DNA of 64,000 nt, from positions 310,001 through 374,000 of the forward strand of contig JAHBUY010000004.1 of the NCBI GenBank assembly GCA_019637795.1, written 5' to 3'. How positions within the stretch are numbered: the first letter of the stretch is position 1; each line of letters opens with the position of its first letter. Below, in pieces: positions 11,123-22,179 of this stretch. A program made the translations under genes and the position numbers. A model generated the notes under the pieces. It saw nothing but the letters and a program-made list of their open reading frames with translations. It had not been told where the DNA came from and searched no databases. This DNA comes from a bacterium (GTDB lineage: Bacteria; Desulfobacterota; Binatia; HRBIN30; CADEER01).

Positions 11123-11488
11123 ATGTTCACCGTCATTACGATCATCCACATTCTCGCCTGCATCTTCCTGGTGCTGGTCGTCCTGCTCCAGACCGGCAAG
11201 GGTGCCGACATGGGCGCCGTCTTCGGCGGCTCCAGCTCGACGGTCTTCGGCAGCTCCGGCGCCGGCAACCTGCTCACCAAGCTGACCGCCGGGACGGCTA
11301 TCGTCTTCATGCTGACCTCGCTCGGCCTGACCTACTTCTCGGCCCGCCGCAACAGTGCCACGGTTTTCGATGCCGCTCCGGCAGCTCCGGCCTCGGCGCC
11401 GGCGCCGGATGCCGCGCCGCCGGTCGCCCCGGCGCCAGATGCACCGGCCGCCGACCAGGCACCTGCGGTGCCGGCCGGGAATCCGTAA
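11123..11488 (+). CDS. secG: Preprotein translocase subunit SecG
   Basis: Small SecYEG component in the inner membrane. The 121-residue product has two transmembrane helices, at about residues 2-22 and 52-75, joined by the conserved LLQTGKGADMGAVFGG loop and SSTVFGSSGAGN. The C-terminal ~40 residues are an Ala/Pro tail without known role. The ATG at 11123 follows GAAAGG; the longer open frame upstream overlaps tpiA in another frame and is a shadow. tpiA-secG-tRNA-Leu order is common in bacteria. Confidence 0.93.
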   Translation: MFTVITIIHILACIFLVLVVLLQTGKGADMGAVFGGSSSTVFGSSGAGNLLTKLTAGTAIVFMLTSLGLTYFSARRNSATVFDAAPAAPASAPAPDAAPPVAPAPDAPAADQAPAVPAGNP

Positions 11489-11502
11489 TCCCTCCCTGCC
11501 AC

Positions 11503-11586
<84 letters not shown>

Positions 11587-11590
11587 CTCC

Positions 11591-11622
11591 AAAGGCTGCG
11601 CTGGGAGACCGGCGCGGCCTTT
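11591..11622 (+). terminator. Terminator-like hairpin after tRNA-Leu
   Basis: AAAGGCTGCGC (11591-11601) pairs with GCGCGGCCTTT (11612-11622) through one G-U wobble, giving an 11-bp stem with a 10-nt loop, then a short pyrimidine tail. It starts four bases after the tRNA and would end the gap-pgk-tpiA-secG-tRNA unit. Confidence 0.7.
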
Positions 11623-11983
11623 CTACCTCCCATCCTGCTTCGCATCTCGGTCTCGTCACCGGGCGCGCCCTCTCGCAGCTCGGAGCCTACGCAGGGACCA
11701 AGTGCAGGATCCCCCGCTCGGTCCGGCGCGCGGATCCGCCCTTTGAGCTCACTCGGCACACGCTGACCGTGCCAGGTCCCAACGCCCACGAGCACGGGGA
11801 GGCGGTGAAGGCTCCTCCTCGCGATCCGGGCTCGGAGGCCGCTCAGTGTGGCCACGGACAAGGCCCCAGGCGCGGCTACGATCGCCCTGACGGCCGGTAT
11901 GGTCGCCTCCAACTAGCCCGGTGCGATGCCGACACTCGAGGCGCCACCCCGTTGTCCGGAGGCACGGCCGCTCGACCCAGCCC
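11623..11983. other. Non-coding stretch, no supported gene
   Basis: About 360 bases between the tRNA terminator and the terminator of the minus-strand paralogue operon. Short open frames exist on both strands, but none has a Shine-Dalgarno site or recognisable domain. The composition is slightly less GC-rich than the neighbours. No RNA gene or repeat was recognised. Confidence 0.5.
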
Positions 11984-12018
11984 AAAAAGAAAGGGCGGGA
12001 GCTTTCGCCCCCGCCCTT
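11984..12018 (-). terminator. Intrinsic terminator of the secreted-paralogue operon
   Basis: Read on the minus strand, AAGGGCGGG (12018-12010) pairs with CCCGCCCTT (11999-11991) around a 10-nt loop and is followed by TTCTTTTT. It lies 24 nt after the stop codon of the last paralogue, so it is well placed to end the four-gene transcript. Confidence 0.85.
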
Positions 12019-12042
12019 CCGTACGGAGCTGATCGATTTCGG

Positions 12043-13197
12043 TTACGGCAGGACGATGAAGTCGGGGTTGGCGCGATCGCCCTGGAAGTGGACGTTGAAG
12101 TCCGCCAGCCCGCTGCTTTCGTGGACCTCGTGCGCCACCGCCAGCAGGCCGCTGCCGATCGGGTTGATGCGCGTCTGGCCGGTCAGCGTCCCCGACACGC
12201 CAGCGCTGAAGATCGAACGCTCGTTCTGCGTCGTGTCGATGTTCGAGATCAGCGAGAACTGCTTGCACTGCATCGGCCGGCTGGTGGAGAAGCGCTGCTC
12301 GAACTCGTTGTAGACCAGGTACTGGACCACGGCCGCGCCCGGCTTCTGGCGCAGGTAGTCCTCGCTGCACGGCACCAGTTCGAGCACCGTCCCGATCTGC
12401 GAGCCGTCGTTGCTCACCGGGTCCTCGGCGCCATCGAAGAAGTGGTTGAGGATGAGGAAGTTCGGGCAGCCGTTGTACTCCGCATCCGGCCCACCGAGCA
12501 CCAACACGTTGTCGTCGTTGACCGCACCTTCGATCGCCTGGATGCCGATCGCATTGTGCTTGGCCACCGTGAGATCGAGGCCGTCATTCACTTGCAGCGT
12601 CGCCTCGCCCTTGATGACGTTGCGGTCGATGGGCACGCCGTCCTGATCGACGACGATGCAGCGCAGGCTGCCGAGGAACGGCGATTCCGGCACCGGCGGG
12701 ATCCGGCTGCCGGCGTTGCTGCTGCCGCCGATGCCGAAGTTGGTCACCCCGTCGATGGCGAACTTCCCGAATGCCTTGGGCGGGAAGGTGGAGAACCCAG
12801 CCACCCCCGACGAAGCCAGCCAGCCCATCGGCTGGCGCGGCGTCAGTCGGATGCGGAAGTCCGTCTCGTTCCACCCCGGCAGGCAGACGCCGCAGCCGGC
12901 GCCCGGGATGCAGCACTCCTGCGCCGCCTCGCACACCTGTCCGGTGTTGGTGCAGTGCGCGTTCGCGTTCTCGTAGAAGCAGTGCACGTTGACCGGATCG
13001 GTCGACGTGTTGCTCAGTTGCACGATCGTGTCGATCGCCCCGCCGACGAAGCTCGAATCGGCGTAGATGATGCTCGGCCACTCGAGGATCGCCGCCGCGC
13101 GATCGGACGTCACATCCGCTCTCGCGGTTCCCACCCCACCGATCGCAAGAGCCGCGGCGAGTCCCACCGTCCAGCTCGCCCAACGCACCTGTCGCAT
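12043..13197 (-). CDS. Secreted paralogue 4 (B type), function unknown
   Basis: A 384-residue exported protein that I do not recognise as a named family. A Sec signal peptide (WTVGLAAALAIGGVGTARA) is followed by SDRAAAILEWPSIIY, a beta-rich segment (DTIVQLSNTSTDPVNVHCFY), a Cys-rich insert at residues ~80-110, and the motif RIRLTPRQPMGW. Then come SLRCIVVDQDGVPID, CPNFLILNHFFDGAEDP, LVYNEFEQRFSTSR, SIFSAGVSGTLTGQTRI and a C-terminal HFQGxRxxxDFIxLP box. All these blocks recur in the 14554-16107 gene, making the two B-type. The ATG at 13197 is chosen for AAAGGAGA 9 nt upstream. Last gene of the four-gene operon. Cell-surface or extracellular location is inferred from signal peptide and paired Cys. 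Confidence 0.85.
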   Translation of the reverse strand: MRQVRWASWTVGLAAALAIGGVGTARADVTSDRAAAILEWPSIIYADSSFVGGAIDTIVQLSNTSTDPVNVHCFYENANAHCTNTGQVCEAAQECCIPGAGCGVCLPGWNETDFRIRLTPRQPMGWLASSGVAGFSTFPPKAFGKFAIDGVTNFGIGGSSNAGSRIPPVPESPFLGSLRCIVVDQDGVPIDRNVIKGEATLQVNDGLDLTVAKHNAIGIQAIEGAVNDDNVLVLGGPDAEYNGCPNFLILNHFFDGAEDPVSNDGSQIGTVLELVPCSEDYLRQKPGAAVVQYLVYNEFEQRFSTSRPMQCKQFSLISNIDTTQNERSIFSAGVSGTLTGQTRINPIGSGLLAVAHEVHESSGLADFNVHFQGDRANPDFIVLP

Positions 13198-13245
13198 GAT
13201 TGTCGTCTCCTTTCCCCTTTGGCGCACGCTTGTACCGGCCTCGGA

Positions 13246-14484
13246 TCAGCGAACCTGGTCCGGCGGGATCGTGATCAGGTCGTGCTGCGGCCGCTCGCCT
13301 TCGACGTGCAGGTTCACGTCCGCCGTCGCGATGTAGCCGTCGTCGTCGTCGCTCGAATACGCCTCGGTCTGCACCATCATGAAGCCCGAGTTGGTCTGCG
13401 CCGACGGCCGCAGCCGCGTCTGCGCGAACGACGTGCCCAGCGCCGCGTAGCTGAAGGTGACCGGGTTGACCTCGTCCAAGCTCAGCTCGTCCCAGCAGGT
13501 CACCTGCGTCGACGACGAGAAGGCCGTCTCGAACTCGTTCCAGGTGTTGATCGCGATCGTCACCGTCTGCGGCGCCTGGGTCTCGAAGTTCTGCGTGCAC
13601 GGCACGATCGTCCACGCCGTCTCGACCGACCCGTTGGCCACCGTCGGGTTCGGCGCCCCCTGCGCGAAGTGGTTGGCGATCCAGAACTGCGGGCAGGCGT
13701 CGTACTCGGCGCCGTTCGGGCACTCCTCGCTCGGCTCCCCGCCGAGACAGAGGACGTTGTCGCCGTCGTTGTTCTCGTTACCGATGACGCCGATCGCGTT
13801 GTACTTCGCGACGTCCTGCACGTCCCCGTTGCAGTCGGAGTCGCTGTAGCAGGGCGTATCGAGGGTCTCGAGCACGCAGCGGCCGTCATTCGGGTCGAGC
13901 GGGCTGCCGGGATTGCACACGTTGAAGGTCGTGGTCGTCGCCTCGCCCTTCAGATGGTTGCCGGACAGCGGCGCCCCCGACGGATCGACCTCGATGCACT
14001 TCAACTCGCCGGTGAAGTACTCCACCACCGGTGGCACCCGGCCGGGATCGATGCCGGCGTCGTTGCAGCCGTAGAAGCCGCCGCTCGGCAGGCCGCCACT
14101 CTGCCCGACCGGCAGCGCCGTGTTGCTGCACGGCGGATCGGCCGCATTGACCAGACGGCCCTGCGACACCACCCAGTGCGTCGGCTGCTGCTTGGTCAGC
14201 CAGATGTCGAAATCCGTCTCGATCCACAGCGGCGGATTGAACACGCTGCGCGGCTCGTTCGGACGGGTGAGCGCGCCATTCACATAGAAGCAATGCGCGT
14301 GCACCATCGAATTCGAGGTGTTGGTGATCTGGATGACCGTGTCACGCGTGCCATCGGCGATCACCTTCGGAAAGACCAGGATCGACGCGCTCTTCTCGGT
14401 GGTCACCTGGGCTTGCGCACCCCCGACCACCAGTCCCACCAGAGCCGCGGCCATGAGCCCGACTCGTCCTCGCTGCCTACGCAT
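13246..14484 (-). CDS. Secreted paralogue 3 (A type), function unknown
   Basis: A 412-residue exported protein of unrecognised family. The signal peptide RVGLMAAALVGLVVGGAQAQ is followed by SASILVFPKVI, DTVIQITNTSNSMVHAHCFY, DIWLTKQQPTHWV, DAGIDPGRVPPV, ELKCIEVDPSGAPLSGNHLK, DNVLCLGG, and AEYDACPQFWIANHFAQGA. It ends with HVEGERPQHDLITIP. These blocks match the 16110-17240 gene much more closely than its direct neighbours, so both are called A type. A Cys-rich insert sits near CNPGSPLDPNDGRC. Start: ATG at 14484 with AAGGAGG 6 nt upstream; the open frame to 14505 has no such site. It begins 69 nt after the previous gene's stop and 48 nt before the next start. Confidence 0.85.
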   Translation of the reverse strand: MRRQRGRVGLMAAALVGLVVGGAQAQVTTEKSASILVFPKVIADGTRDTVIQITNTSNSMVHAHCFYVNGALTRPNEPRSVFNPPLWIETDFDIWLTKQQPTHWVVSQGRLVNAADPPCSNTALPVGQSGGLPSGGFYGCNDAGIDPGRVPPVVEYFTGELKCIEVDPSGAPLSGNHLKGEATTTTFNVCNPGSPLDPNDGRCVLETLDTPCYSDSDCNGDVQDVAKYNAIGVIGNENNDGDNVLCLGGEPSEECPNGAEYDACPQFWIANHFAQGAPNPTVANGSVETAWTIVPCTQNFETQAPQTVTIAINTWNEFETAFSSSTQVTCWDELSLDEVNPVTFSYAALGTSFAQTRLRPSAQTNSGFMMVQTEAYSSDDDDGYIATADVNLHVEGERPQHDLITIPPDQVR

Positions 14485-14553
14485 TAGCCTCCTCCTTTCG
14501 GTCACGGCCCATTCGCCGCGCCACCATGCCGTACCGCGTTGCCCCGTGGGTGG

Positions 14554-16107
14554 CTACGGCAAATAGATGAAATCACTCTGGGGGCGACGCCCCTGGAAGT
14601 GCAGATTCTTGCCCGTCCCGCTCAGGGTCCGCTGCGCATCGACCAGGTCGCAGGTCGGGAACTGATACTTTGGCCCCTGGCAGCGGAACTCCTCGGCGAT
14701 GCCGAGGAGCGTGTTGCCGCCGCGCCCGACGTTGTCGTCGTTGACCACGCCGCGGATGCGCGACTGGCCGGTCAAGGTGCCGGCGACACCCGCGCTGAAG
14801 ATCGAACGCGTGTTGTCGCTGGTCTCCATGTTGGAGAGCTGGATCTCCTTGAAGCAGTCGACCGTGCGGCTGGTCGAGAAGCGCTGCTCGAACTCGTTGA
14901 AGACCAGGAACTGCGCCACCGTCCGCGACAGGTCCAAGCGGCGCTCCTCGAAATCCTCCGTGCAGGGGATCAGCGTCAGATCAGTCGCCAAACGGACCTG
15001 ATAGTCGGCCGCCACGCAGTCGGCGTCCGACGAGCAGCGGTTCCCGGTGAGGGTGCAGGTGTTGTTGCCGAGGTTGCAGGTGTTCTGGCAGTCCGCGTCC
15101 GTCGCGCAGGCGGTGTCGGTAACGCTGCAGGTGGCCCCCAGGCAGGTGTTCTTGGTGCACTCGGCGTCGGTGTCGCACGGAGTGCGGCTCAGGCTGCAGA
15201 CCGAATCCACGCACACATTCTGCAACACCGGATCGACCGCGCCGTCGAAGAAGTGGTCGAGGATGAGGATGTTGGGGCAGCCCTCGTATTCGGCAGCGCT
15301 GGCATCGCCGCCGAGAACCAAGGTGCGATTGCGGTTGCCGGTGCCCGGTATGGCGGGAATGCCCACCGCGTTGTAGCCGAGGAGTTGCATGCGCGACTGC
15401 GGCCCCATCGAACGGCCGATCAACGCCGTGCCGATGAGGTCATTGCGCGCCACCGGCTGCCCGTTCTCGTCGACCGCGATGCACTTGAGCTCGCCGATGA
15501 AGGGATCGTCCGGCGACAGCGGGATCGCGCCTTCGTTGGTCTGCCCACCCGGCCCGACGCGGCCGAGCGGACTGCCGTCAAGCGGCAGGCACGGCTGGAT
15601 GACGCAGCGATTGCCGGCGCCGCACTGGGTGTCGCGTTGACACTTCGTCGCCGGGCTGTTCGAGCAGAAGCCGTCGAGGAACGGGCAGTTGGTGCTCTGT
15701 CCCTTGGACACCGCCCAGCCGGTCGGCTGTTCGCGCGTCAGACGGAAGGTGAAGTCGTTCGGCTGCCAGTTGTCGATGCAGCTTCCGATGAAGATCTGGC
15801 CGCCGATGTTCGCCTGGCAGGAGAGCTGGTTCGGGAAGCAACTGCCGCCCGGAATGGAGCAGATCGGGGTCGCGTTGACGTAGAAGCAGTAGACGTTGAT
15901 CGGCGTGTCGGAGACGTTGCTCATGCGGATCAGCGTGTCGAGACCGTTGGCCGTGTCGACGAGCAGCTTGGGGAAAACCAGGATGGCCGCCGGATGGTCG
16001 GAGCCGATATCCGCCCGGGCCCGCCCCCCGGCCGCCAAGCCGAGGCCGAGCGCGAGCGCCATCGTCAGCACCAATCGCACGCCCATCTTCGCGCCCCGCC
16101 CCATCAT
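14554..16107 (-). CDS. Secreted paralogue 2 (B type) with Cys-rich repeats, function unknown
   Basis: A 517-residue exported protein, the longest of the four paralogues. The signal peptide (LVLTMALALGLGLAAGGRARA) precedes HPAAILVFPKLL and DTLIRMSNVSDTPINVYCFY. It shares FRLTREQPTGW, ELKCIAVDENGQPV, AEYEGCPNILILDHFFDGA, FNEFEQRFSTSR, SIFSAGVAGTLTGQSRI and HFQGRRPQSDFIYLP with paralogue 4. Two inserts are extra: a Cys-rich stretch near residues 140-165 and, near residues 300-370, consecutive units of the form C-x-L-x(3)-PC-x-TDAEC. The ATG at 16107 has GGAGGG 9 nt upstream; a GTG at 16113 overlapping the upstream stop is an alternative. Disulfide-rich extracellular function is inferred. Confidence 0.85.
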   Translation of the reverse strand: MMGRGAKMGVRLVLTMALALGLGLAAGGRARADIGSDHPAAILVFPKLLVDTANGLDTLIRMSNVSDTPINVYCFYVNATPICSIPGGSCFPNQLSCQANIGGQIFIGSCIDNWQPNDFTFRLTREQPTGWAVSKGQSTNCPFLDGFCSNSPATKCQRDTQCGAGNRCVIQPCLPLDGSPLGRVGPGGQTNEGAIPLSPDDPFIGELKCIAVDENGQPVARNDLIGTALIGRSMGPQSRMQLLGYNAVGIPAIPGTGNRNRTLVLGGDASAAEYEGCPNILILDHFFDGAVDPVLQNVCVDSVCSLSRTPCDTDAECTKNTCLGATCSVTDTACATDADCQNTCNLGNNTCTLTGNRCSSDADCVAADYQVRLATDLTLIPCTEDFEERRLDLSRTVAQFLVFNEFEQRFSTSRTVDCFKEIQLSNMETSDNTRSIFSAGVAGTLTGQSRIRGVVNDDNVGRGGNTLLGIAEEFRCQGPKYQFPTCDLVDAQRTLSGTGKNLHFQGRRPQSDFIYLP

Positions 16108-16109
16108 CC

Positions 16110-17240
16110 TCACGGGCCCTCCGGAATGAAGATCAGGTCGGTCTTGTCGCGCGTGCCCTGTTCGTGGAGGTTGAACGCCACCCGCGCCGTGAGCCCGTCG
16201 ATCGGCACGATCGTGTGATACTCTTCACTGATGCCGACGAAGCCCGAGTTGGCAGCGTCCGACGGCCGCATCTGCGTCTCCACGAACCGCGTCTGCGAGA
16301 CCAGCACGCCGAAGATGTTGCTGATGTCGCTCAGCAGAAAGCTGCGCCAGCAATCGACCGTCGTGCTGGCGGAGAAGCGCTGCTCGTACTCGTTGACGCC
16401 GATGAACTGGACGACGATGCGCGTCGCTTCCTGCCGCTCGTAGTCGGCGCGACATGGAACCAACGTCACCTGGGTCTGCACGCTCGACAGATCGGCAAAG
16501 ATCGGGTTGTCAGCCCCGCCGGCGAATTGGCTCAGGATCGCCTTCTGGCCGCACCCCTCGTACTCCGCACCGCTCGGGCAGTCGTCGCTGACGCCGCCGC
16601 CGAGGCAGAGGACGTTGTCGCCGTTGTTACTGAAGGGCTCGCCGAGCAGCCCGACCGCGTTGTACTTGGTCGCCTGGCCGTCGTTGTAGACGATGGTCCC
16701 CTCGCCCTTCAGGTGATTGCCGCTGATCGGCGCGCCGGACTGGTCGACCTCGATGCAGCGCAACTCGCCCTGGAAGGGGAAGCTCGCGACCGGCGGGACG
16801 CGCCCCGGATCGAGACCCGCGCCGTCGCAGTCGTACTTGCCGGTGGTGCGGTCGCACGGCTCGTCGGACGGGTTGGTGAAGCGACCGACACCGGCCGCCC
16901 AGTGCGTCGGCTGCTGCTTGGTCAACCAGATGTTGAAGTCGACCTCCTGCCACTGCGGCTGGCAGACGCCCGAGCAGGTGCCGGCCAGACAGTCGCCACT
17001 GCCCAGGCAGATCGGCGTCGCGTCGACGTAGAAGCAATGCGCGTGCACCATGGAATTCGAGGTGTTGCTGATCTGAATGATGGTGTCGCGGCTGCTGTCG
17101 TAGACGATCTTGGGGAAGATGAGAATCGAGCTCGAGCGCTCGGTGGTCGACTCGGCCGACGCGGGACGAGCGACGGCGGCGACGAGCATCAGGGCGCTCA
17201 CCGCCCACCATGCGATCGATGCCATGCGCGTCATACGCAT
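16110..17240 (-). CDS. Secreted paralogue 1 (A type), function unknown
   Basis: A 376-residue exported protein, first gene of the four-gene operon. The signal peptide (SIAWWAVSALMLVAAVARPASA) precedes SSSILIFPKIVY, DTIIQISNTSNSMVHAHCFY, a small Cys-rich insert (CLGSGDCLAGTCSGVC), and NIWLTKQQPTHWA. It continues with GLDPGRVPPV, ELRCIEVDQSGAPISGNHLK, DNVLCLGG, AEYEGCGQKAILSQFAGGA, GVNEYEQRFSAS and the terminal HEQGTRDKTDLIFIP. Start 17240 or the ATG six bases on (17234), which has AGGGA at good spacing; the frame is open to 17312 but that part lacks a signal-peptide look. No enzymatic motif was found. Confidence 0.85.
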   Translation of the reverse strand: MRMTRMASIAWWAVSALMLVAAVARPASAESTTERSSSILIFPKIVYDSSRDTIIQISNTSNSMVHAHCFYVDATPICLGSGDCLAGTCSGVCQPQWQEVDFNIWLTKQQPTHWAAGVGRFTNPSDEPCDRTTGKYDCDGAGLDPGRVPPVASFPFQGELRCIEVDQSGAPISGNHLKGEGTIVYNDGQATKYNAVGLLGEPFSNNGDNVLCLGGGVSDDCPSGAEYEGCGQKAILSQFAGGADNPIFADLSSVQTQVTLVPCRADYERQEATRIVVQFIGVNEYEQRFSASTTVDCWRSFLLSDISNIFGVLVSQTRFVETQMRPSDAANSGFVGISEEYHTIVPIDGLTARVAFNLHEQGTRDKTDLIFIPEGP

Positions 17241-17344
17241 TCCCTGCGCGCCATCAGCGCATCGCCGGGCTGTCGTCGAGAACACCGCCTCCCCCATCAC
17301 GTCTGTCGGCAATCGGCCGAACCAGCTGCTCCGCAGGATGCCCC

Positions 17345-17373
17345 CGTATAGAGAGTTGCCCCAAAAGTGTCAA
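17345..17373 (-). promoter_or_regulatory. Strong sigma70-type promoter of the paralogue operon
   Basis: On the minus strand a perfect TTGACA (17373-17368), a 17-nt spacer and TATACG (17350-17345, 4 of 6 to consensus). The first start codon is about 100 nt downstream, leaving a substantial 5' leader (about 17241-17338) in which no clear hairpin or riboswitch was recognised. It lies between ilvE, which ends at 17434, and paralogue 1. Confidence 0.75.
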
Positions 17374-17433
17374 GGAAAAAGCCCGCGGCGACAGCGTCTT
17401 TGTCCAGGTTTGGCAAGCGCGATGGGCTCGGAC

Positions 17434-18345
17434 TCATACCGGTGTGAACCAGTTGCGGTATCGGGGCTCTTCGCCGCGCACGATTTTGGCGTATGCGGCT
17501 TGCAGTTGCCGAGTCACCGGACCGGGGGTGCCGTCGCCGATGCGGCGATCGTCGAGCTCGCGGATGGGCGTGATCTCAGCCGCCGTGCCGGTGAGAAAGG
17601 CCTCGTCGGCGATGTAGACCTCGTCGCGGCTGAATCGGTCTTCGCGGCACACGATGCCCTGCTCCTCGAGCTGGGTCATGACCGTGTCGCGGGTGATGCC
17701 AGGCAGAACCGAGGTCAGCGGCGAGGTCTTCACCCGCCCGCCCTTGACGATGAAGATGTTCTCGCCGCTGCACTCGGCGACGAAGCCGTCGGTGTCGAGC
17801 ATCAGCGCCTCGTCGTAGCCCGACCGCCGCACCTCGACGCTGGCCAGGATGGAGTTCACGTAGTGCCCCACCACCTTGGCCTTGCTCATCAGCGAGTTGA
17901 CCGGAAATCGCTGAAATGACGACGTTTTCACCCGAATGCCGTCGCGCACGCCGGCGTCGCCGAGGTACGAACCCCACGGCCAGACGACGATCGCCACCCG
18001 CACCGGGTTGTTCACCGCTGCCAGACCCATCTCGCCATCGCCGAGGAACACCAGCGGGCGGATGTAGCAGGACTGCATCCGATTGCGGCGCACGGTTTCG
18101 ATGCAGGCGTCGTTGATCTGCTGGCGGGTGAACGGGATCTCGATGCCGATGATGTGGGCGGAGGCGAACAGCCGCTCCGTGTGCTCGGTCAGGCGAAAGA
18201 TGCCCGACCCGCCGGCGCCGCCGTAGCAGCGGATGCCCTCGAAGACACCGAGGCCGTAGTGCAGCGTGTGCGTCAACACGTGCACCGTCGCGGCCTCCCA
18301 GGGGACGAACCTTCCGTCCAGCCAGATGTGCTCCGTGCGCTCCAT
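17434..18345 (-). CDS. ilvE: Branched-chain amino acid aminotransferase
   Basis: PLP-dependent class IV transaminase, last step of Val/Leu/Ile synthesis. The 303-residue product has typical length. Visible blocks are WLDGRFVPWEAATVHVLTHTLHYGLGVFEGIRCY, SCYIRPLVFLGDGEMG, NSLMSKAKVVGHYVNSILA, MLDTDGFVAECSGENIFIVK and SVLPGITRDTVM. The start is the ATG giving MERTEHIW. Upstream on the minus strand a TTGACT is followed after 17 nt by TAGCTC, a weak promoter candidate. D-amino acid transaminase and aminodeoxychorismate lyase are less likely given the LHYGLGVFEG motif. Confidence 0.93.
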   Translation of the reverse strand: MERTEHIWLDGRFVPWEAATVHVLTHTLHYGLGVFEGIRCYGGAGGSGIFRLTEHTERLFASAHIIGIEIPFTRQQINDACIETVRRNRMQSCYIRPLVFLGDGEMGLAAVNNPVRVAIVVWPWGSYLGDAGVRDGIRVKTSSFQRFPVNSLMSKAKVVGHYVNSILASVEVRRSGYDEALMLDTDGFVAECSGENIFIVKGGRVKTSPLTSVLPGITRDTVMTQLEEQGIVCREDRFSRDEVYIADEAFLTGTAAEITPIRELDDRRIGDGTPGPVTRQLQAAYAKIVRGEEPRYRNWFTPV

Positions 18346-18535
18346 CGCGGCGAAGCGGCAGAGCTAACGAAGCGCTGCCGGCAAGTCAACGCGAAGGGCC
18401 GAGATGACCGCCCCTCCATGCCCTTGAAATGGGCCGCGGGCCCAGACCGGAGGACGGGCCAGCCGACGCTTCGAAGCCGAGATGCTGAGCGGAAGGTGCG
18501 CAGAGGCTCCTGCCGGCCTCCGCGTCTGGCGCCTG

Positions 18536-19878
18536 TCAGCGACTCAGCCCCGAGGAAGCCGTCGACTCCGCCGAGCGCATGGCGCTGCTGGCGAGCCACT
18601 GCGCCGCGTCGCGAACGGCGCGATCCGCCAAGGCGGCGCGGCGGTCCCGCCCGCGGCCGGCGATCCCCTCGGCGGGGAAGAGGCCGTAGTTGGCGTTCAT
18701 CGGCTGGAAATCGCGCCGGGCGCGGTCGGTGACGTACGCAAGCAGCGAGCCGAGCGCGGTGGTCGGCGGCGGCAGCAGCAGCGGCCGCTCGTCCATGAGC
18801 CGCACGGCATTCAGCCCGGCGAGGATACCGCTGGCCGCCGATTCGACGTAGCCCTCGACGCCGATCAGTTGTCCGGCGAGGAAGGCGTCCGACCGGCGCC
18901 GCAGTTGCAGGGTGGGCTCCAGGGCGCGCGGCGAGTCGATGAAGGTGTTGCGGTGCAGGCTGCCGAGGCGCACGAACTCCGCCCGCGCCAGGCCCGGGAT
19001 CATGCGCAGCACGCGGCGCTGCTCGGGATAGGTCATCTTGGTCTGGAAGCCGACCAGGTTGTAGAGCGTCGCCGCCGCGTTGTCCTGACGCGCCTGCGCC
19101 ACCGCGAACGGGCGGCGGCCGGTGCGCGGATCGGTGAGTCCGACCGGACGCATCGGACCGAAGGCGAGCGTGTCGCGGCCGCGCCGCGCCATCTCCTCGA
19201 TCGGCATGCAGCCCTCGAAATAGACGCAGCGCTCGAAGTCGCGGGTCGGAACCTTCTCCGCCGCCAGCACCGCATCGATGAAGGCGTAGTACTCGTCGCG
19301 CGTGAACGGGAAGTTGAGATAGTCGTCGCCGCCCTTGCCGTAGCGCGACTGCGAGAACGCGACCTCACGATCGATCGAGTGCGCGGCGACGATCGGCGCA
19401 ATGGCGTCGTAGAAGTACAGGTGGCGGGTCCCGAGCAGCGCCTGCAATGCCGCCGAGAGCGCCGGCGAGGTGAGCGGTCCGGTGGCGATGATCACGACGC
19501 CCCCGGGGATCTCGCTGACCTCCTCGCGCCGCATCGTGATGCGGGGATGCGATGCGATCGCCGCCGTCATCGCCGCCGCGAAGCCGCCGCGATCGACCGC
19601 CAGCGCCGAGCCCGCGGGCACTGCGTGCGCGTCGGCGCACTGCATGACCAGCGAGCCGAGCTGGCGCATCTCCTCCTTGAGCAGGCCGACCGCCGTGTCG
19701 CGCGAGTTGTTGCGGAAGGAGTTCGAGCAGACGAGCTCGGCGAGCGCGTCGGTCTCGTGCGCCTCGGTGCGGCGCAGCGGTCGCATCTCGAAGAGCTCGA
19801 CCTCGCAGCCGGCATGCGCGGCGGCCCAGGCGGCTTCGCAGCCCGCGAGCCCGCCGCCAACCACGGTGAGCCGGCGGC

Positions 19879-19882
<4 letters not shown>
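18536..19882 (-). CDS. trmFO: Methylenetetrahydrofolate-tRNA-(uracil-5-)-methyltransferase TrmFO
   Basis: Folate- and FAD-dependent enzyme making 5-methyluridine at tRNA position 54. The 448-residue product has the N-terminal FAD motif LTVVGGGLAGCEAAWAAA, the family blocks ELVCSNSFRNNS and LLKEEMRQLGSL, IIATGPLTS, NFPFTRDEYYAF, YFEGCMPIEEMARRG and NYGLFPAEG. The GTG at 19882 overlaps the topA stop (GTGA) and puts the FAD motif at the N-terminus; the frame continues open upstream through topA but that is not part of this protein. The topA-trmFO pair is frequent in bacteria using TrmFO. Confidence 0.95.
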
Positions 19883-22173
<2,291 letters not shown>

Positions 22174-22179
22174 GTCGCC

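Noticed and set aside
11926-14487. Open frame of 853 codons on the plus strand
   Set aside because: Antisense to two secreted paralogues that have signal peptides, ribosome sites and conserved blocks.
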